This document shows, piece after piece, positions 17,201 through 25,050 of a stretch of DNA of 64,000 nucleotides; positions within the stretch are counted from its first letter, which is position 1, and each line of letters opens with the position of its first letter. This stretch comes from Sandaracinaceae bacterium (GTDB lineage Bacteria > Myxococcota_A > Polyangia > Polyangiales > Houyiibacteriaceae): assembly GCA_020633055.1 (NCBI GenBank), contig JACKEJ010000004.1:310001-374000 (forward strand), read 5' to 3'. Under the pieces are notes generated by a model. The model made no database searches and was not told the origin of the DNA. It saw only the letters and a program-made list of their open reading frames with translations. The translations under genes were made by a program, and so were the position numbers.

Positions 17201-18443
17201 CCATGATGTCGAGCGTGAAGTCCGCACGTGGGCGGAAGTCGCTGCGGCGCAGGACCACGCGCCCCCCCTCGGTGAGCGCGCCCATCCCGGCGCGGGTCGT
17301 CGCCCCGCTCGACGCCCCCAGGTCGACCGCCAGGTGCAGCTCGCCCACCAGCGGGGGCTCGCCGCTCGCGCGCATCGGATACACGTACGTGCGCGTCCCG
17401 CCGGTGCGCATGAGCCACTGCGTGTAGGCCACCTTCACCCGCACGACCTCGCCCGGCGAGACTGGGTAGACGCGCGCGCGGACGCGCTGGGGACCGTCGT
17501 AGGAGAGTCGCGCGGACGCCATGTGGGGCGGCACATAGGGGAGCGTGTAGCCGTCGCCCATCGGCAGCTGCTCGACCGCCGAGGCCACGAAGCCCGCGCC
17601 CTGATCCACCTCGAAGCCCTCGACCACCGCCCCCTCGGGCAGGCGCAGACGGTACTCGGCCTCGAGCGCGTCGTCGTATCCGTTGAAGAACGTCTGCACG
17701 ACCTCGGTGCGGGCCAGCTCGCCATCGAGCGAGACCTGGACCTCGTGCGAGCGCATGCTCAGGGGTCGGCGAGCGACCCCGCGCTCGTCGAGACGGCGGC
17801 CCGCGAGCTGCCCGATGTAGCCTGCCTCGGGCGGCGGACGCGGGCTCGGGTCGGCGAGGCCGCCTGTCCAGTCGTCCCAGAGCGCGGCAGGGGCGACCTC
17901 GGCAGCGCTCGCGGTCAACACCAGCGTCTCGCCTTGGGCGATGCGTCCCTCTCCGCCCGACGCGCGGTACACGACCTCGCCGCTGGCGCAGTACACCTCG
18001 GTGCGCTCGGCGGTGACCTGCACAGCCATCGCGCCGTTCTGCACGCTGACGGTGCCGCTCGGGGACTCGACGTCGAGCCCCTGATCGACGCGCGCGTCGA
18101 CGAAGACGCGCCCCGACAGGACGTTCACCCCGCCGAGGGTCACGCTCATGCGCGTGCCGCGGTCGAGCAGGAACCACGGGCCTGCGTCGTGGGTGAAGGT
18201 GGCGCGTGCGCCCTCGGGGGTCGCCAACGTCGCCCCCGTCTCGACACGCGCCGGGGCACGCGCCGTGGTGTCGTGCCCCTCACGGCTCAGGGTGACTGCA
18301 CCTCGCACGGGCTCCACGAGACCCACCGTCGCGGCGGGGGGCGGCGCGCTCCCACCACACGCAGCGAGCACGGCGACCAGGGTGAGCGAGAGGCGCGCGG
18401 GCGCGGCGGTGCGGCGGCGGGACTTGGGCACGGACTGCAGCAT
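14283..18443 (-). CDS. Large lipoprotein: FecR-like, VIT, VWA, AgmX/PglI-like and TPR regions
   Basis: 1386 residues. A lipoprotein signal ends LTLVAVLAAC, with the acylated Cys at 29. A FecR-like region (38-160) precedes a VIT domain (about 185-330), then a VWA domain near 470-650 opening LSLVLLVDTSGGTEPEE, an incomplete MIDAS-like DTSGG. An AgmX/PglI C-terminal-like segment (840-930) has 'GSVTVAVSVDGTGAVESA' and two Cys. TPR-like repeats occupy 1100-1290. VIT-VWA proteins are inter-alpha-trypsin-inhibitor-like, probably surface or periplasmic, and bind partners through the VWA face. It is paralogous to the next gene upstream over the VIT-VWA and TPR parts, and 149 bp separate them. ATG 18443 gives the lipobox; the frame is open to 18590. 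Confidence 0.88.
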   Translation of the reverse strand: MLQSVPKSRRRTAAPARLSLTLVAVLAACGGSAPPPAATVGLVEPVRGAVTLSREGHDTTARAPARVETGATLATPEGARATFTHDAGPWFLLDRGTRMSVTLGGVNVLSGRVFVDARVDQGLDVESPSGTVSVQNGAMAVQVTAERTEVYCASGEVVYRASGGEGRIAQGETLVLTASAAEVAPAALWDDWTGGLADPSPRPPPEAGYIGQLAGRRLDERGVARRPLSMRSHEVQVSLDGELARTEVVQTFFNGYDDALEAEYRLRLPEGAVVEGFEVDQGAGFVASAVEQLPMGDGYTLPYVPPHMASARLSYDGPQRVRARVYPVSPGEVVRVKVAYTQWLMRTGGTRTYVYPMRASGEPPLVGELHLAVDLGASSGATTRAGMGALTEGGRVVLRRSDFRPRADFTLDIMDPAETTEVAQAPHIYTYRAQTGELDPLTGERMPDETFVAVDIPTHDLAPTGEEVPLSLVLLVDTSGGTEPEELELARGVVEHVLQQLAPTDRVALRFGDLVTRAPEGDAGGLAEASSEHGERLLSALGTAQLGGATDLGTMLRGAAGALEGAPRAAVLYLGDGRPTTGALDATSIRAALDSLPRAPRFFALGLGDDANIDLLRAVMGTSSARTVHAREDLAGAVLATLTDAARPMLRGVEVDLGEGVERVYPRGRLTVPDSGRLRLFGRLVDDVPTTVRVRGARDGVEFDQTLELSASSVTAPDIRRRWASARLDELLDENAGREALVAIGLTYDLLTPWNALVVGGGKGHTFGLVQDFDLNPLEFSWHLGGRGPSVHAEDAGWRRRAAAASPVVETQAAERTWVPRVSSGASAGEAEPAPTTDGGYAQAAVGRVLRQGARGPNACYERKLLVRPDLEGSVTVAVSVDGTGAVESATLVRSTLDESDVDLCVVQEVRGLRFPNTEGRTIRVEHTYVFNAPDRAIGTRRTCSDASRQDLAVRRNLWRERLAASGGVGGALSVYREALGQCELGDFRARRVLLDMMLAHVGAQRVQLAAAFSANSAAGSYLRAVVLRSLGSAREVELARRLLGLDDQNIDWSVFDRLYRRAGSPAAKLRLVRRWLEIAPDELDLRLRLLQLLEETNNLPEARRLAWALRADPLADAAVRTAVGEFWLRQERPDEARRVFSEIVERAPLDPWARRRLGDLYRAHAWPDDAYREYRALAQLRQGDEEVFLLLARAAADAGRVDEALRLEQRVAEAADGAADEGAAAVAQAWTRVRLALLRAEANDPALDAAVLRRQRHSGALRSPPALFAALTWAHPDDVLQMTVAYPDAPERFEPVQLNGQTHGIHALTLADLDEGALRLAFARDEREELRPTDATLVVVLGLGTDGERILRETVHLDRDTRRLVMRLEGGALTREPASAASTAR

Positions 18444-18592
18444 GACGTGGGGGTGTTCTGGTGCGGGATGGAACGCAGAGGACGCGCGGGCGGCGCCGAG
18501 GGTCGGTGCCGAGCGCAGACGGCGCTCGGGGCGGGTGCGGCTCATGGTCAGCGCTTCGTTCGGGCGGTGCTGGGCGCGGGTGCGGTTCATGG

Positions 18593-21500
18593 TCAGCGCC
18601 TCCCCGTGCTGCTGTTGCTCGGTGTGGGGGTGGCCTCACTCAGGGTGTCGCCCGCGATGGTGAAGCCGTAGGCGCGCTGGTCGCCCTCGAAGCGCAGGCT
18701 GCGCACCTCGACGCGCTCGTCGTCCGCCCCCTCGCGCCAGACGACCACGAGCTTGGCCTCGACCGCGGTCAGGTGTCGCTCGCCCTGGCGGCGAACCTCC
18801 AGACGATAGGTGCCATCCTCGGCCTCGCGCACATCGAAGGCCTCGATGCCGTACTCGGGGGTGATGTCGGTCGGGCGCGTGAGCCCCAGGCCGGGGTAGC
18901 TCGCCCACAGACCCACGTTCGCATCGGGGTGCGACCACACGAGCGACGCGCGCAGCGGCGAGGCTTGGCCCATGACGCCGCTGCGGCGCATGCGCGCGAC
19001 GAGGGCCGCGAGACCGTCGGCGTCGTTGGCCGCATGCGCGGCGGCGCGCAGCTCGGCGAAGCGCACGGAGGACCACAGGAGCGCGGTGCGCGCGAGGCCC
19101 ACCGCGTCACCAGGCTGACCCGTCTGCGCCAGCGCTTGCTCGAGGCGCAGCGCTTCATCCACGCGCCCTGCGCCAGCCGCCGCTTGGGCGAGCAACAGGT
19201 TGACGCTGGTGTCGTCAGGGCGGATGGCCGCGAGGGTCTGGTACTGCCGGTACGCTTCGTCGAACCAGCCGTGGGCGCGGTAGAGGTCGCCCAGGCGGCG
19301 GCGCGCTAGCTCGTCGCGCGGCGCGAACTCGACGATCTCACTGAACACGCGACGCGCCTCGGCCTCGTCCTCGAGGCGCAGATAGAACTCGCCGATGGCG
19401 GTGCGCACCCCGGCGTCGGCCAGGGGGCTCTGGCGCATGGTGCGGGCCAGGCGACGCGCCTCGGCGCGCTGTCCGGTGCGCTCGAGCAGCTCGAGCAGCT
19501 GCAGCTGCAGCTCCATGTGGGTGGGGAACTGCGCGATCAGCCGACGCAGCACGCGCACCTTGGCGGCGTCGTTGGCGGCACCCGCCATCGCGCGGTCGAT
19601 CATCTCTTGGTCCACGTTCGAACCAAAGGTGCGGCGCACCAGGCGCAGGTCCTCGGCCGACCGCACGCGGCGCACGATGGCGTTGCGGAAGTAGCCGCGC
19701 AGGCTGGAGCTGGTGGACGCGGTGTAGAGCGAGATCATCGCGGGGACGTTGCCCGCTCGGCTGAGCATCAGGTCCAGCAGTCGGCGACGCTCGGTCCAGC
19801 TGCGCGCCTCGCAGTGCGCGACGGCCTGCTGGTAAACCTGCAGCCACGCGTAGGCGTTGCTGCGGGCTCCCAGGCGCTCTCGCCACAGCTCGACGCGGTC
19901 GTCCAGGGAGGCGCGCGACGCGTCGGAGCAGCGGCTGCGCTCGTGGCGCGGCTGCGTGTCGATGGTGACGCGGGTGGTGATGGTGGTGCGTCCACCCGCG
20001 TGGTTCATGGCCACGCCCGTGTCAGCGAGCGCCTCGGAGTCTTCAGCCCGGTCGTCGTAGCGCGCGCTTCGCTGTTGGGTGGCGTCGCCCAAGGCGTCGA
20101 GCACGTCCGCCGCCTGGTTGCGGCTGCGCTCCGAGCCCGACGCGCTGCGCCGTACGTCACGCTCCTGAACCGGGCCCTGGGAGGCCGCTCGGGAGCGCAT
20201 GGGCCGTGGCGCGTTCATGGGGCGCGCCTCGCCGCCGCTGCCGCCGCTGCCGTGCCCGATGGTGCCGATGTTGCCCATCCCAAGGGTGCCCTCGCCCATG
20301 CCGCCACCGCCGCGACCCGTGCCCGTGATCCCATAGGTACCGGGGGGCGGAGGCGCCTCGTCCCCTGCCAAGCTGCCGAGCGCGCCAGCCATCGCGGCTG
20401 CCTCGGCGGGCTGCGCCTCCTCACGGGCCATCCGCCCGTAGCCGGCGGCGTCGTCAGCGGGCGCTTCGGGCTCCGGCGAGGGAGCCGCGGGGACCGGCAC
20501 GGTGGAGGGCGCGGCGACCACGGGCGCTGGCGAACCGGACTGCGAGTGGGAGCCGGCCCACTGGCCAGGGGGCTCGCTGGGGGAGTCGGCCGACTCCGAC
20601 TCCTCCATGCTCGGCTCGGGGTAGGTCGCGCTCGTCCCCTCGGGCGAAGCGTCCAGGCTGCAGCCTGCCAGCGCGAACGGGAACAAGAGGGGGTTCGTGG
20701 TCGCGGCGTGCGCGTACTGCACGTCGCCCATCAGCTCGCGCGCGCTCGGGCCGAGCTGGCTCAGCTCCTGCTCGCTCGGCACGTAGAAGCTGGTGAAGGG
20801 CGTGATCAGCCCGTAGCGGGTGCCGAGGTCGGCGATCTCCTGCCGCCCCTCTCCCGACAGCAAGAGCTGGTGCAGGCGCTCTTGGGCCCAGCGCAGGCGG
20901 AGGTCGCCGCTGTCCGAGATGGTCTGGGTCTCGACCTCGAAGGTGCGCTCGAAGGGCTGACCGTGGAGCTCGCCGCGCACGGTCACGGACGTGGGCGGCG
21001 TGCCGTCGACACGCCCCACGATGCTGAGCGGTTCGCCGAGCACGACGTCCACTGGGCGCCGCGGGAACTGCTGCTCGATGCCCGCGCCCAGCTCCACCTC
21101 GACGCGCTGGGCGACGGGGCGGCGGGCGTGGCCCAGCACCTCGAGCGCCACACGGGCCCCCTCCGCGCGTGTCTCCACGCGACGCGAGAGACCGGAGCCG
21201 CGGGTCAGGGTCTCCAGCAGGCCGAGCTCGGCGTCGGCGCCCACCGCGACGGCGTAGGCGCGCAGCGGGCGGGGCAAGCGCGCGACCCGCTCGAGCAGCG
21301 CGTCGGCTTCCAGCTCGCCCACCGTGGGGGCGCCGTCACCCACGTAGACCACGACGCCAGGGCGCTGCGGGTCCAGGAGCGCGGCGGCTGCGGCGAGCGT
21401 GGCGCCCAGGTCGCTGGCGCCGCCACTCGGGACGCGGGCGAGGCCGTCCAGCAAGGTCTCGACGCGCTCCCGGCTGGCAGGTCCGAGGGCGACGGGCTCG

Positions 21501-23137
21501 TCGGTGACGGCGCGCAGCCCCAGGTCGCTGGCCACGATGGCGACGCGGTCGTCCGCGGAGAGGTGCGCGGCGAGCGCCTCGATCACGCCGCGGCCCAGCT
21601 CGAGCTGCGTCGACTCCGTCGCGGCGGAGACGTCGGCCACCAGCACGAGATCCAGGCCCGGGGGCGTGGTGTTGGCGCCGTCCGCGGTCGCGAGGTCGCG
21701 CGGGAGAACGAGGGGCAGGTACCAGTAGTCGCTCTCGGGCTCCTGGGCGATGGGGCCCGCCGAGGGGTCACGCGCGGGCGCCTGGTGCTCGGCGCGATAG
21801 GCGAGGCGGCCACGGGGCGTGTCCTCACCGTCCACGAGCTCGAGGAACAGGTCGCTGCGGGGACGGAAGTCGCTGCGGCGCAGCACGACGCGGCCGTCTT
21901 CCACGCGCGCCCCGTGACCCGCGCGCACGGACCCGGCCAGGGCCTCGCGGAGGTCGGCCGAGAACTCGAACTCGGAGACCAGCGGGGCATCGCCACCTGC
22001 GCCCATGGGGAAGCGGTAGACGCGCGGCTGGTCGGCGCCGGGGCGCCGCAGCCACTCCACGTAGCGGATGGCGATGCGCCGCGTAGCGCCCGGCTGAATG
22101 GGGTAGATGCGCGCGCGGTAGCGACCCGGCGCGTCCCACTCGAGCAAGGCCGGGTCCAGGGTGGAGCCGCGGTACACCTGCTGCTGGTACTGACGCGCCG
22201 CCTGCGCCTTCTCCTTGATGTAGCCGTCGACCAGCCGGCCCCGGCGGTCCACGGCGAAGCGCTGCAGCACGGCCTGCTCGGGCACGGAGATGCGGTACAG
22301 GCCCTCGACCATCTCACTGGCGGGGTTGAAGAACTCCTGCTCCACCTCGGTGACGGCCAGGTCCCCCTCGATGCGCACGTGCACGCTCAGGCGCCGGACC
22401 ACCAGAGGCCAGCGTGCGAGGCCCACCTCGTCGGGGACACGCGCTTCGAGGACACCCACCCCAGCGCCCTGCTCACGCGCTCCGCCTGGCTCGGCGAGGC
22501 CGCCCGTCCAGTCCTCCCAGAGCGTCGCCGGGACGGGCGCGTCGGCCGCTTGAGTGTAGCGCTCGCCGGTCCCGACGGCGCCGGGATGCTCACCGTTCGG
22601 AGCCGCGTAGGTGACGTCCCCGCGCACCACGTATACGTTGCGCGCCGGGGTGTTCTCGAGGGACACGGCGGCGTCGCTCAGGTGCAGCTCCATGCCCTCC
22701 GTTTCAGTCCCGAAGCGGACGGTCAGGGCGTCCTCCGCGGCCACCTCCACGTAAACGCGGCCGCCATCGACGGTCAGCGTGCCCTCGGCGTCCACCGCCA
22801 GCCGAGCGCCGGCGGCCGCCAGCACGCGCGGACCCGCGTCCAGCTCCACCCAGGCGACACCGTCTTGGGGGACACCCAGCTCTTGCCCGGGCGCGAGGCG
22901 CAGCGAGGTGGGTGTCCCCTCACCCAGGGACCCACGCACCGCACGCGCCGTCGCGACGGTGTCATGGGTGTCCTCGGGACCACCACCACAGGCCGCGGTG
23001 AGCAGCAGGGTCAGCGCCAGGACGCCAGCCGGCCTTGGGAGGCTCCCCGTCCGGGGCAGGTCCCGCCATGCGAGAGGCTTCAGCGAGGGCCGACGCGGGT
23101 GACGAACGACCGAGGAGAGGGCGCGGCTGAGCGACAT
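18593..23137 (-). CDS. Large lipoprotein: FecR-like, VIT, VWA and TPR regions (paralog)
   Basis: 1514 residues. The lipoprotein signal ends VLALTLLLTAAC with Cys at 50. FecR-like, VIT and VWA regions follow the same order as in the downstream paralog; the VWA strand GLDLVLVADVSAATES is near 499 and its MIDAS is degenerate (DVSAAT). A Pro/Gly-rich linker (about 830-980, with GRGGGGMGEG and HGSGGSGGE) replaces the AgmX-like part. The C-terminal TPR half is closely similar to the paralog (for example the RRLGDLYRAHGWFDEAYRQY unit). It carries four GGACACCCA elements in its N-terminal coding part (22450, 22870, 22909 and 22965), while its paralog carries none. Start ATG 23137 is set by the lipobox. 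Confidence 0.88.
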   Translation of the reverse strand: MSLSRALSSVVRHPRRPSLKPLAWRDLPRTGSLPRPAGVLALTLLLTAACGGGPEDTHDTVATARAVRGSLGEGTPTSLRLAPGQELGVPQDGVAWVELDAGPRVLAAAGARLAVDAEGTLTVDGGRVYVEVAAEDALTVRFGTETEGMELHLSDAAVSLENTPARNVYVVRGDVTYAAPNGEHPGAVGTGERYTQAADAPVPATLWEDWTGGLAEPGGAREQGAGVGVLEARVPDEVGLARWPLVVRRLSVHVRIEGDLAVTEVEQEFFNPASEMVEGLYRISVPEQAVLQRFAVDRRGRLVDGYIKEKAQAARQYQQQVYRGSTLDPALLEWDAPGRYRARIYPIQPGATRRIAIRYVEWLRRPGADQPRVYRFPMGAGGDAPLVSEFEFSADLREALAGSVRAGHGARVEDGRVVLRRSDFRPRSDLFLELVDGEDTPRGRLAYRAEHQAPARDPSAGPIAQEPESDYWYLPLVLPRDLATADGANTTPPGLDLVLVADVSAATESTQLELGRGVIEALAAHLSADDRVAIVASDLGLRAVTDEPVALGPASRERVETLLDGLARVPSGGASDLGATLAAAAALLDPQRPGVVVYVGDGAPTVGELEADALLERVARLPRPLRAYAVAVGADAELGLLETLTRGSGLSRRVETRAEGARVALEVLGHARRPVAQRVEVELGAGIEQQFPRRPVDVVLGEPLSIVGRVDGTPPTSVTVRGELHGQPFERTFEVETQTISDSGDLRLRWAQERLHQLLLSGEGRQEIADLGTRYGLITPFTSFYVPSEQELSQLGPSARELMGDVQYAHAATTNPLLFPFALAGCSLDASPEGTSATYPEPSMEESESADSPSEPPGQWAGSHSQSGSPAPVVAAPSTVPVPAAPSPEPEAPADDAAGYGRMAREEAQPAEAAAMAGALGSLAGDEAPPPPGTYGITGTGRGGGGMGEGTLGMGNIGTIGHGSGGSGGEARPMNAPRPMRSRAASQGPVQERDVRRSASGSERSRNQAADVLDALGDATQQRSARYDDRAEDSEALADTGVAMNHAGGRTTITTRVTIDTQPRHERSRCSDASRASLDDRVELWRERLGARSNAYAWLQVYQQAVAHCEARSWTERRRLLDLMLSRAGNVPAMISLYTASTSSSLRGYFRNAIVRRVRSAEDLRLVRRTFGSNVDQEMIDRAMAGAANDAAKVRVLRRLIAQFPTHMELQLQLLELLERTGQRAEARRLARTMRQSPLADAGVRTAIGEFYLRLEDEAEARRVFSEIVEFAPRDELARRRLGDLYRAHGWFDEAYRQYQTLAAIRPDDTSVNLLLAQAAAGAGRVDEALRLEQALAQTGQPGDAVGLARTALLWSSVRFAELRAAAHAANDADGLAALVARMRRSGVMGQASPLRASLVWSHPDANVGLWASYPGLGLTRPTDITPEYGIEAFDVREAEDGTYRLEVRRQGERHLTAVEAKLVVVWREGADDERVEVRSLRFEGDQRAYGFTIAGDTLSEATPTPSNSSTGRR

Positions 23138-23528
23138 GGAACTCCAGAGGGGCGAGCAAGCGGTCCGAGAGGGGCGACCACGAAGAGGGCTGACGCCCCG
23201 GAACGAGAGAAGTTCCGACGCGCGTGGCGCCGGATTCCTTGGCTCGCTCTCCCAGACCCACCAGACGCCTGGGAGCTTCGTCGACGACGTCAGCGTCCCA
23301 CGCGTGTGGGGAGCGAGGGAAGCCCCGCGTTCGGAGGGCTCGCCCCAGGTGCGGGGCGCGGTCCCAGCGGTCCCAGGACACCCATCCCGCGGGCGCGGTC
23401 CCAGGACACCCATCCCGCGGGCGCGGTCCCAGCGGTCCCAGCGGTCCCAGGACACCCATCCCGCGGGCGCGGTCCCAGCGGTCCCAGGACACCCATCCCG
23501 CGGGCGCGGTGTGGGTGTCCCCACGCTG
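23138..23528. other. 391-bp intergenic region holding array 2
   Basis: No gene is supported here. The region upstream of the VIT lipoprotein contains about 230 bp of unremarkable GC-rich DNA and then the GGACACCCA array. Several open frames across it translate to Gly-Trp-Asp-rich repeats that simply mirror the array. Confidence 0.7.
23370..23520 (+). repeat. GGACACCCA array 2
   Basis: Four plus-orientation cores (23376, 23404, 23450, 23487) with flanks CCCATCCCGCGGGCGCGGTC and a filler unit AGCGGTCCC repeated up to three times. A fifth core lies in the opposite orientation at 23512. Spacing is irregular because the 9-bp filler copy number varies. Confidence 0.93.
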
Positions 23529-23807
23529 TCAGGACTGGCGACCCAAGAGGGCGCGGACCCGGGGATGGAGGAACAGCTCCTCCGTAGGCAACCGCCGAAG
23601 CGCGCCTAGGAGGATCGCACGCCGCGCAGTTGGCCCGGCGTCGCGGGGCACGAAGCACCAGCGCTGGGCGCCGACGCGCGCGAGGCCACCCGACGAGGCC
23701 TCGGGGAGCGTCTCCTCACGCACGGTGACGCCGACCTTCTCGAGGGCGAGCGTGAGCGCCTCGATATCCGCGCGCAGCGTCTCGTCGGCGTCGTCACGGG
23801 CCGTCAC
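23529..23807 (-). CDS. Small conserved-looking protein of unknown function
   Basis: 92 residues: MTARDDADETLRADIEALTL then an amphipathic helix, GGLARVGAQRWCFVPRDAG and a C-terminal helical stretch ending FLHPRVRALLGRQS. Acidic at the front and basic at the back; no signal peptide or membrane segment. The composition and codon use look like a real soluble protein. It lies immediately beside array 2 and upstream of the VIT lipoproteins on the same strand. I do not recognise a family. Confidence 0.6.
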   Translation of the reverse strand: MTARDDADETLRADIEALTLALEKVGVTVREETLPEASSGGLARVGAQRWCFVPRDAGPTARRAILLGALRRLPTEELFLHPRVRALLGRQS

Positions 23808-23878
23808 CCCCGCAGGATGCGCCCGGAGTCACCCCACGTCGACGGCGATACGCGCACGCGCACGCCTCACGCGCGCCG

Positions 23879-24490
23879 CTACGGTTGCCCGCCGTCCACA
23901 CGAATACGCGTGCGAGGGACTTCCTCGTCCCACTCGTCGGACCAACCGGGGTAGTGCACGCGACAGGTCTCGCCGTAGGGCGGCGCCTCGAGGATCTCGG
24001 CGCGGTACCAGCGCCCGCGCCACTCCACGTGCACGGCGAGCCCGACCGGCAGGTCCGTGTCGGGGGTGGGTGTCCATCCGCCGGGGTCGTCGGAGCTGCC
24101 CATGTTGCCATCCGCCCCCTCGGCGCCCGGGTGCTGGACGAACACCTCCGGGAGATCCGTCCCCTCATCGCTGGCCTGGGGCAGGCGGATGCGTGTCGTG
24201 TCGACCGACTCGTCCCATTCGTCGGACCAACCGTCGTAGTGGATGCGGTACATCCCGTCGGGCTGCTGGCCGAGGATGGTCGCCGCGTACCACGATCCTC
24301 GCCACTCGACCTGGACCGCCTGTCCCTGGGCGTATGCGGCGGGCACGGTCTGCACAGCGACGGTGGACCCACTCGACGAAGCCCCACCCGAGGCGCCGCA
24401 GCCCGACCCGAGCAGATGGGCGACACAGACGATCAGAGCGCCGCTGCGCGCCCCCGCGAAGGACCACCGAGGTAGGAACATGAGCGCCAT
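23879..24490 (-). CDS. Lipoprotein with two Tudor-knot-like domains
   Basis: 203 residues. The signal GALIVCVAHLLGSGC ends in a lipobox with Cys at 31. Two copies of a 45-residue module follow: 'VQVEWRGSWYAATIL..YRIHYDGWSDEWDESV' and 'VHVEWRGRWYRAEIL..CRVHYPGWSDEWDEEV'. The GWSDEWDE signature and the V-W-x-G-x-W-Y start match the chromo-barrel/Tudor-knot fold best known from eukaryotic chromatin and RNA-binding proteins. Bacterial versions of unknown ligand exist. As a lipoprotein this copy would act outside the cytoplasm, so nucleic-acid binding is not assumed. A GGACACCCA element (minus orientation, 24067) sits in the linker. Start ATG 24490; 24481 is an alternative. Confidence 0.82.
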   Translation of the reverse strand: MALMFLPRWSFAGARSGALIVCVAHLLGSGCGASGGASSSGSTVAVQTVPAAYAQGQAVQVEWRGSWYAATILGQQPDGMYRIHYDGWSDEWDESVDTTRIRLPQASDEGTDLPEVFVQHPGAEGADGNMGSSDDPGGWTPTPDTDLPVGLAVHVEWRGRWYRAEILEAPPYGETCRVHYPGWSDEWDEEVPRTRIRVDGGQP

Positions 24491-24582
24491 GCTGCCATGT
24501 ACGCCGCTTCCGTGGTCTCCCTCCCTCGAACGTGCTCCGGCGTACGCGCGCCAAGCCGCCCCAGCCGCTCGAGGATCCGCTG

Positions 24583-25020
24583 CTACAGCGGGGTCAACAC
24601 CACCACCGGCAGCTGCCGCTCCGTGCGCGTCTGATAGCGCTTCCACATCGGGTTCACCGTTGCCCCGAGTTCCCACAGGCGCACGCGCTCCTCGCCCTCT
24701 GCAAGCGACGCACGCGCACGCAACGAGCGGCGACCGACCCGCACGTCCGCGATGGGATCCACCTGAAGGTTCTTCCACCACTGCGGGTCGCGCCGCGCCG
24801 CGCCGTCCGAGCCGACCACCACATATCGGCCTCCGTCCTCGAAGTACACGAGCGGGGTACTGCGTGGGAGCCCGGTCTTGCGCCCCCTCACCGTGAGCAA
24901 CAACATGGGCAGCCCCGCCCAGGCCCCGAGGCGCCCACCGCTGCGCTCATAGAGGACAGCATGCGCCTGGAACCCAGCCTTGAGGACGCGCGCACGCAGA
25001 TGACGGAGCTTGGAAGCCAT
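24583..25020 (-). CDS. Deazaflavin-dependent oxidoreductase (Ddn-like) family
   Basis: 145 residues. Motifs are LPMLLLTVRGRKTGLPRSTP, YVVVGSDGAARRDPQWWKNL and ADVRVGRRSLRARA, which define the deazaflavin (F420)-dependent nitroreductase/DUF385 family, a split-barrel fold. Members reduce quinones or other electrophiles; cofactor use here is inferred. ATG 25020 lies only 30 bp from the divergent hrcA start, so the promoters must overlap. Confidence 0.87.
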   Translation of the reverse strand: MASKLRHLRARVLKAGFQAHAVLYERSGGRLGAWAGLPMLLLTVRGRKTGLPRSTPLVYFEDGGRYVVVGSDGAARRDPQWWKNLQVDPIADVRVGRRSLRARASLAEGEERVRLWELGATVNPMWKRYQTRTERQLPVVVLTPL

Positions 25021-25050
25021 TGGCGGGACCTTAGCGCTTTGTGACACTGT

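Noticed and set aside
12882..18671. A 1929-codon open frame on the plus strand
   Set aside because: It runs antisense to the kinase and VIT lipoprotein genes, whose motifs are intact. In DNA this GC-rich the antisense and shifted frames rarely meet stop codons; its translation is low-complexity His/Arg/Gly-rich.
19517..23587. A 1356-codon open frame on the plus strand
   Set aside because: Antisense shadow of the second VIT lipoprotein; no domain is recognisable and the composition is skewed.
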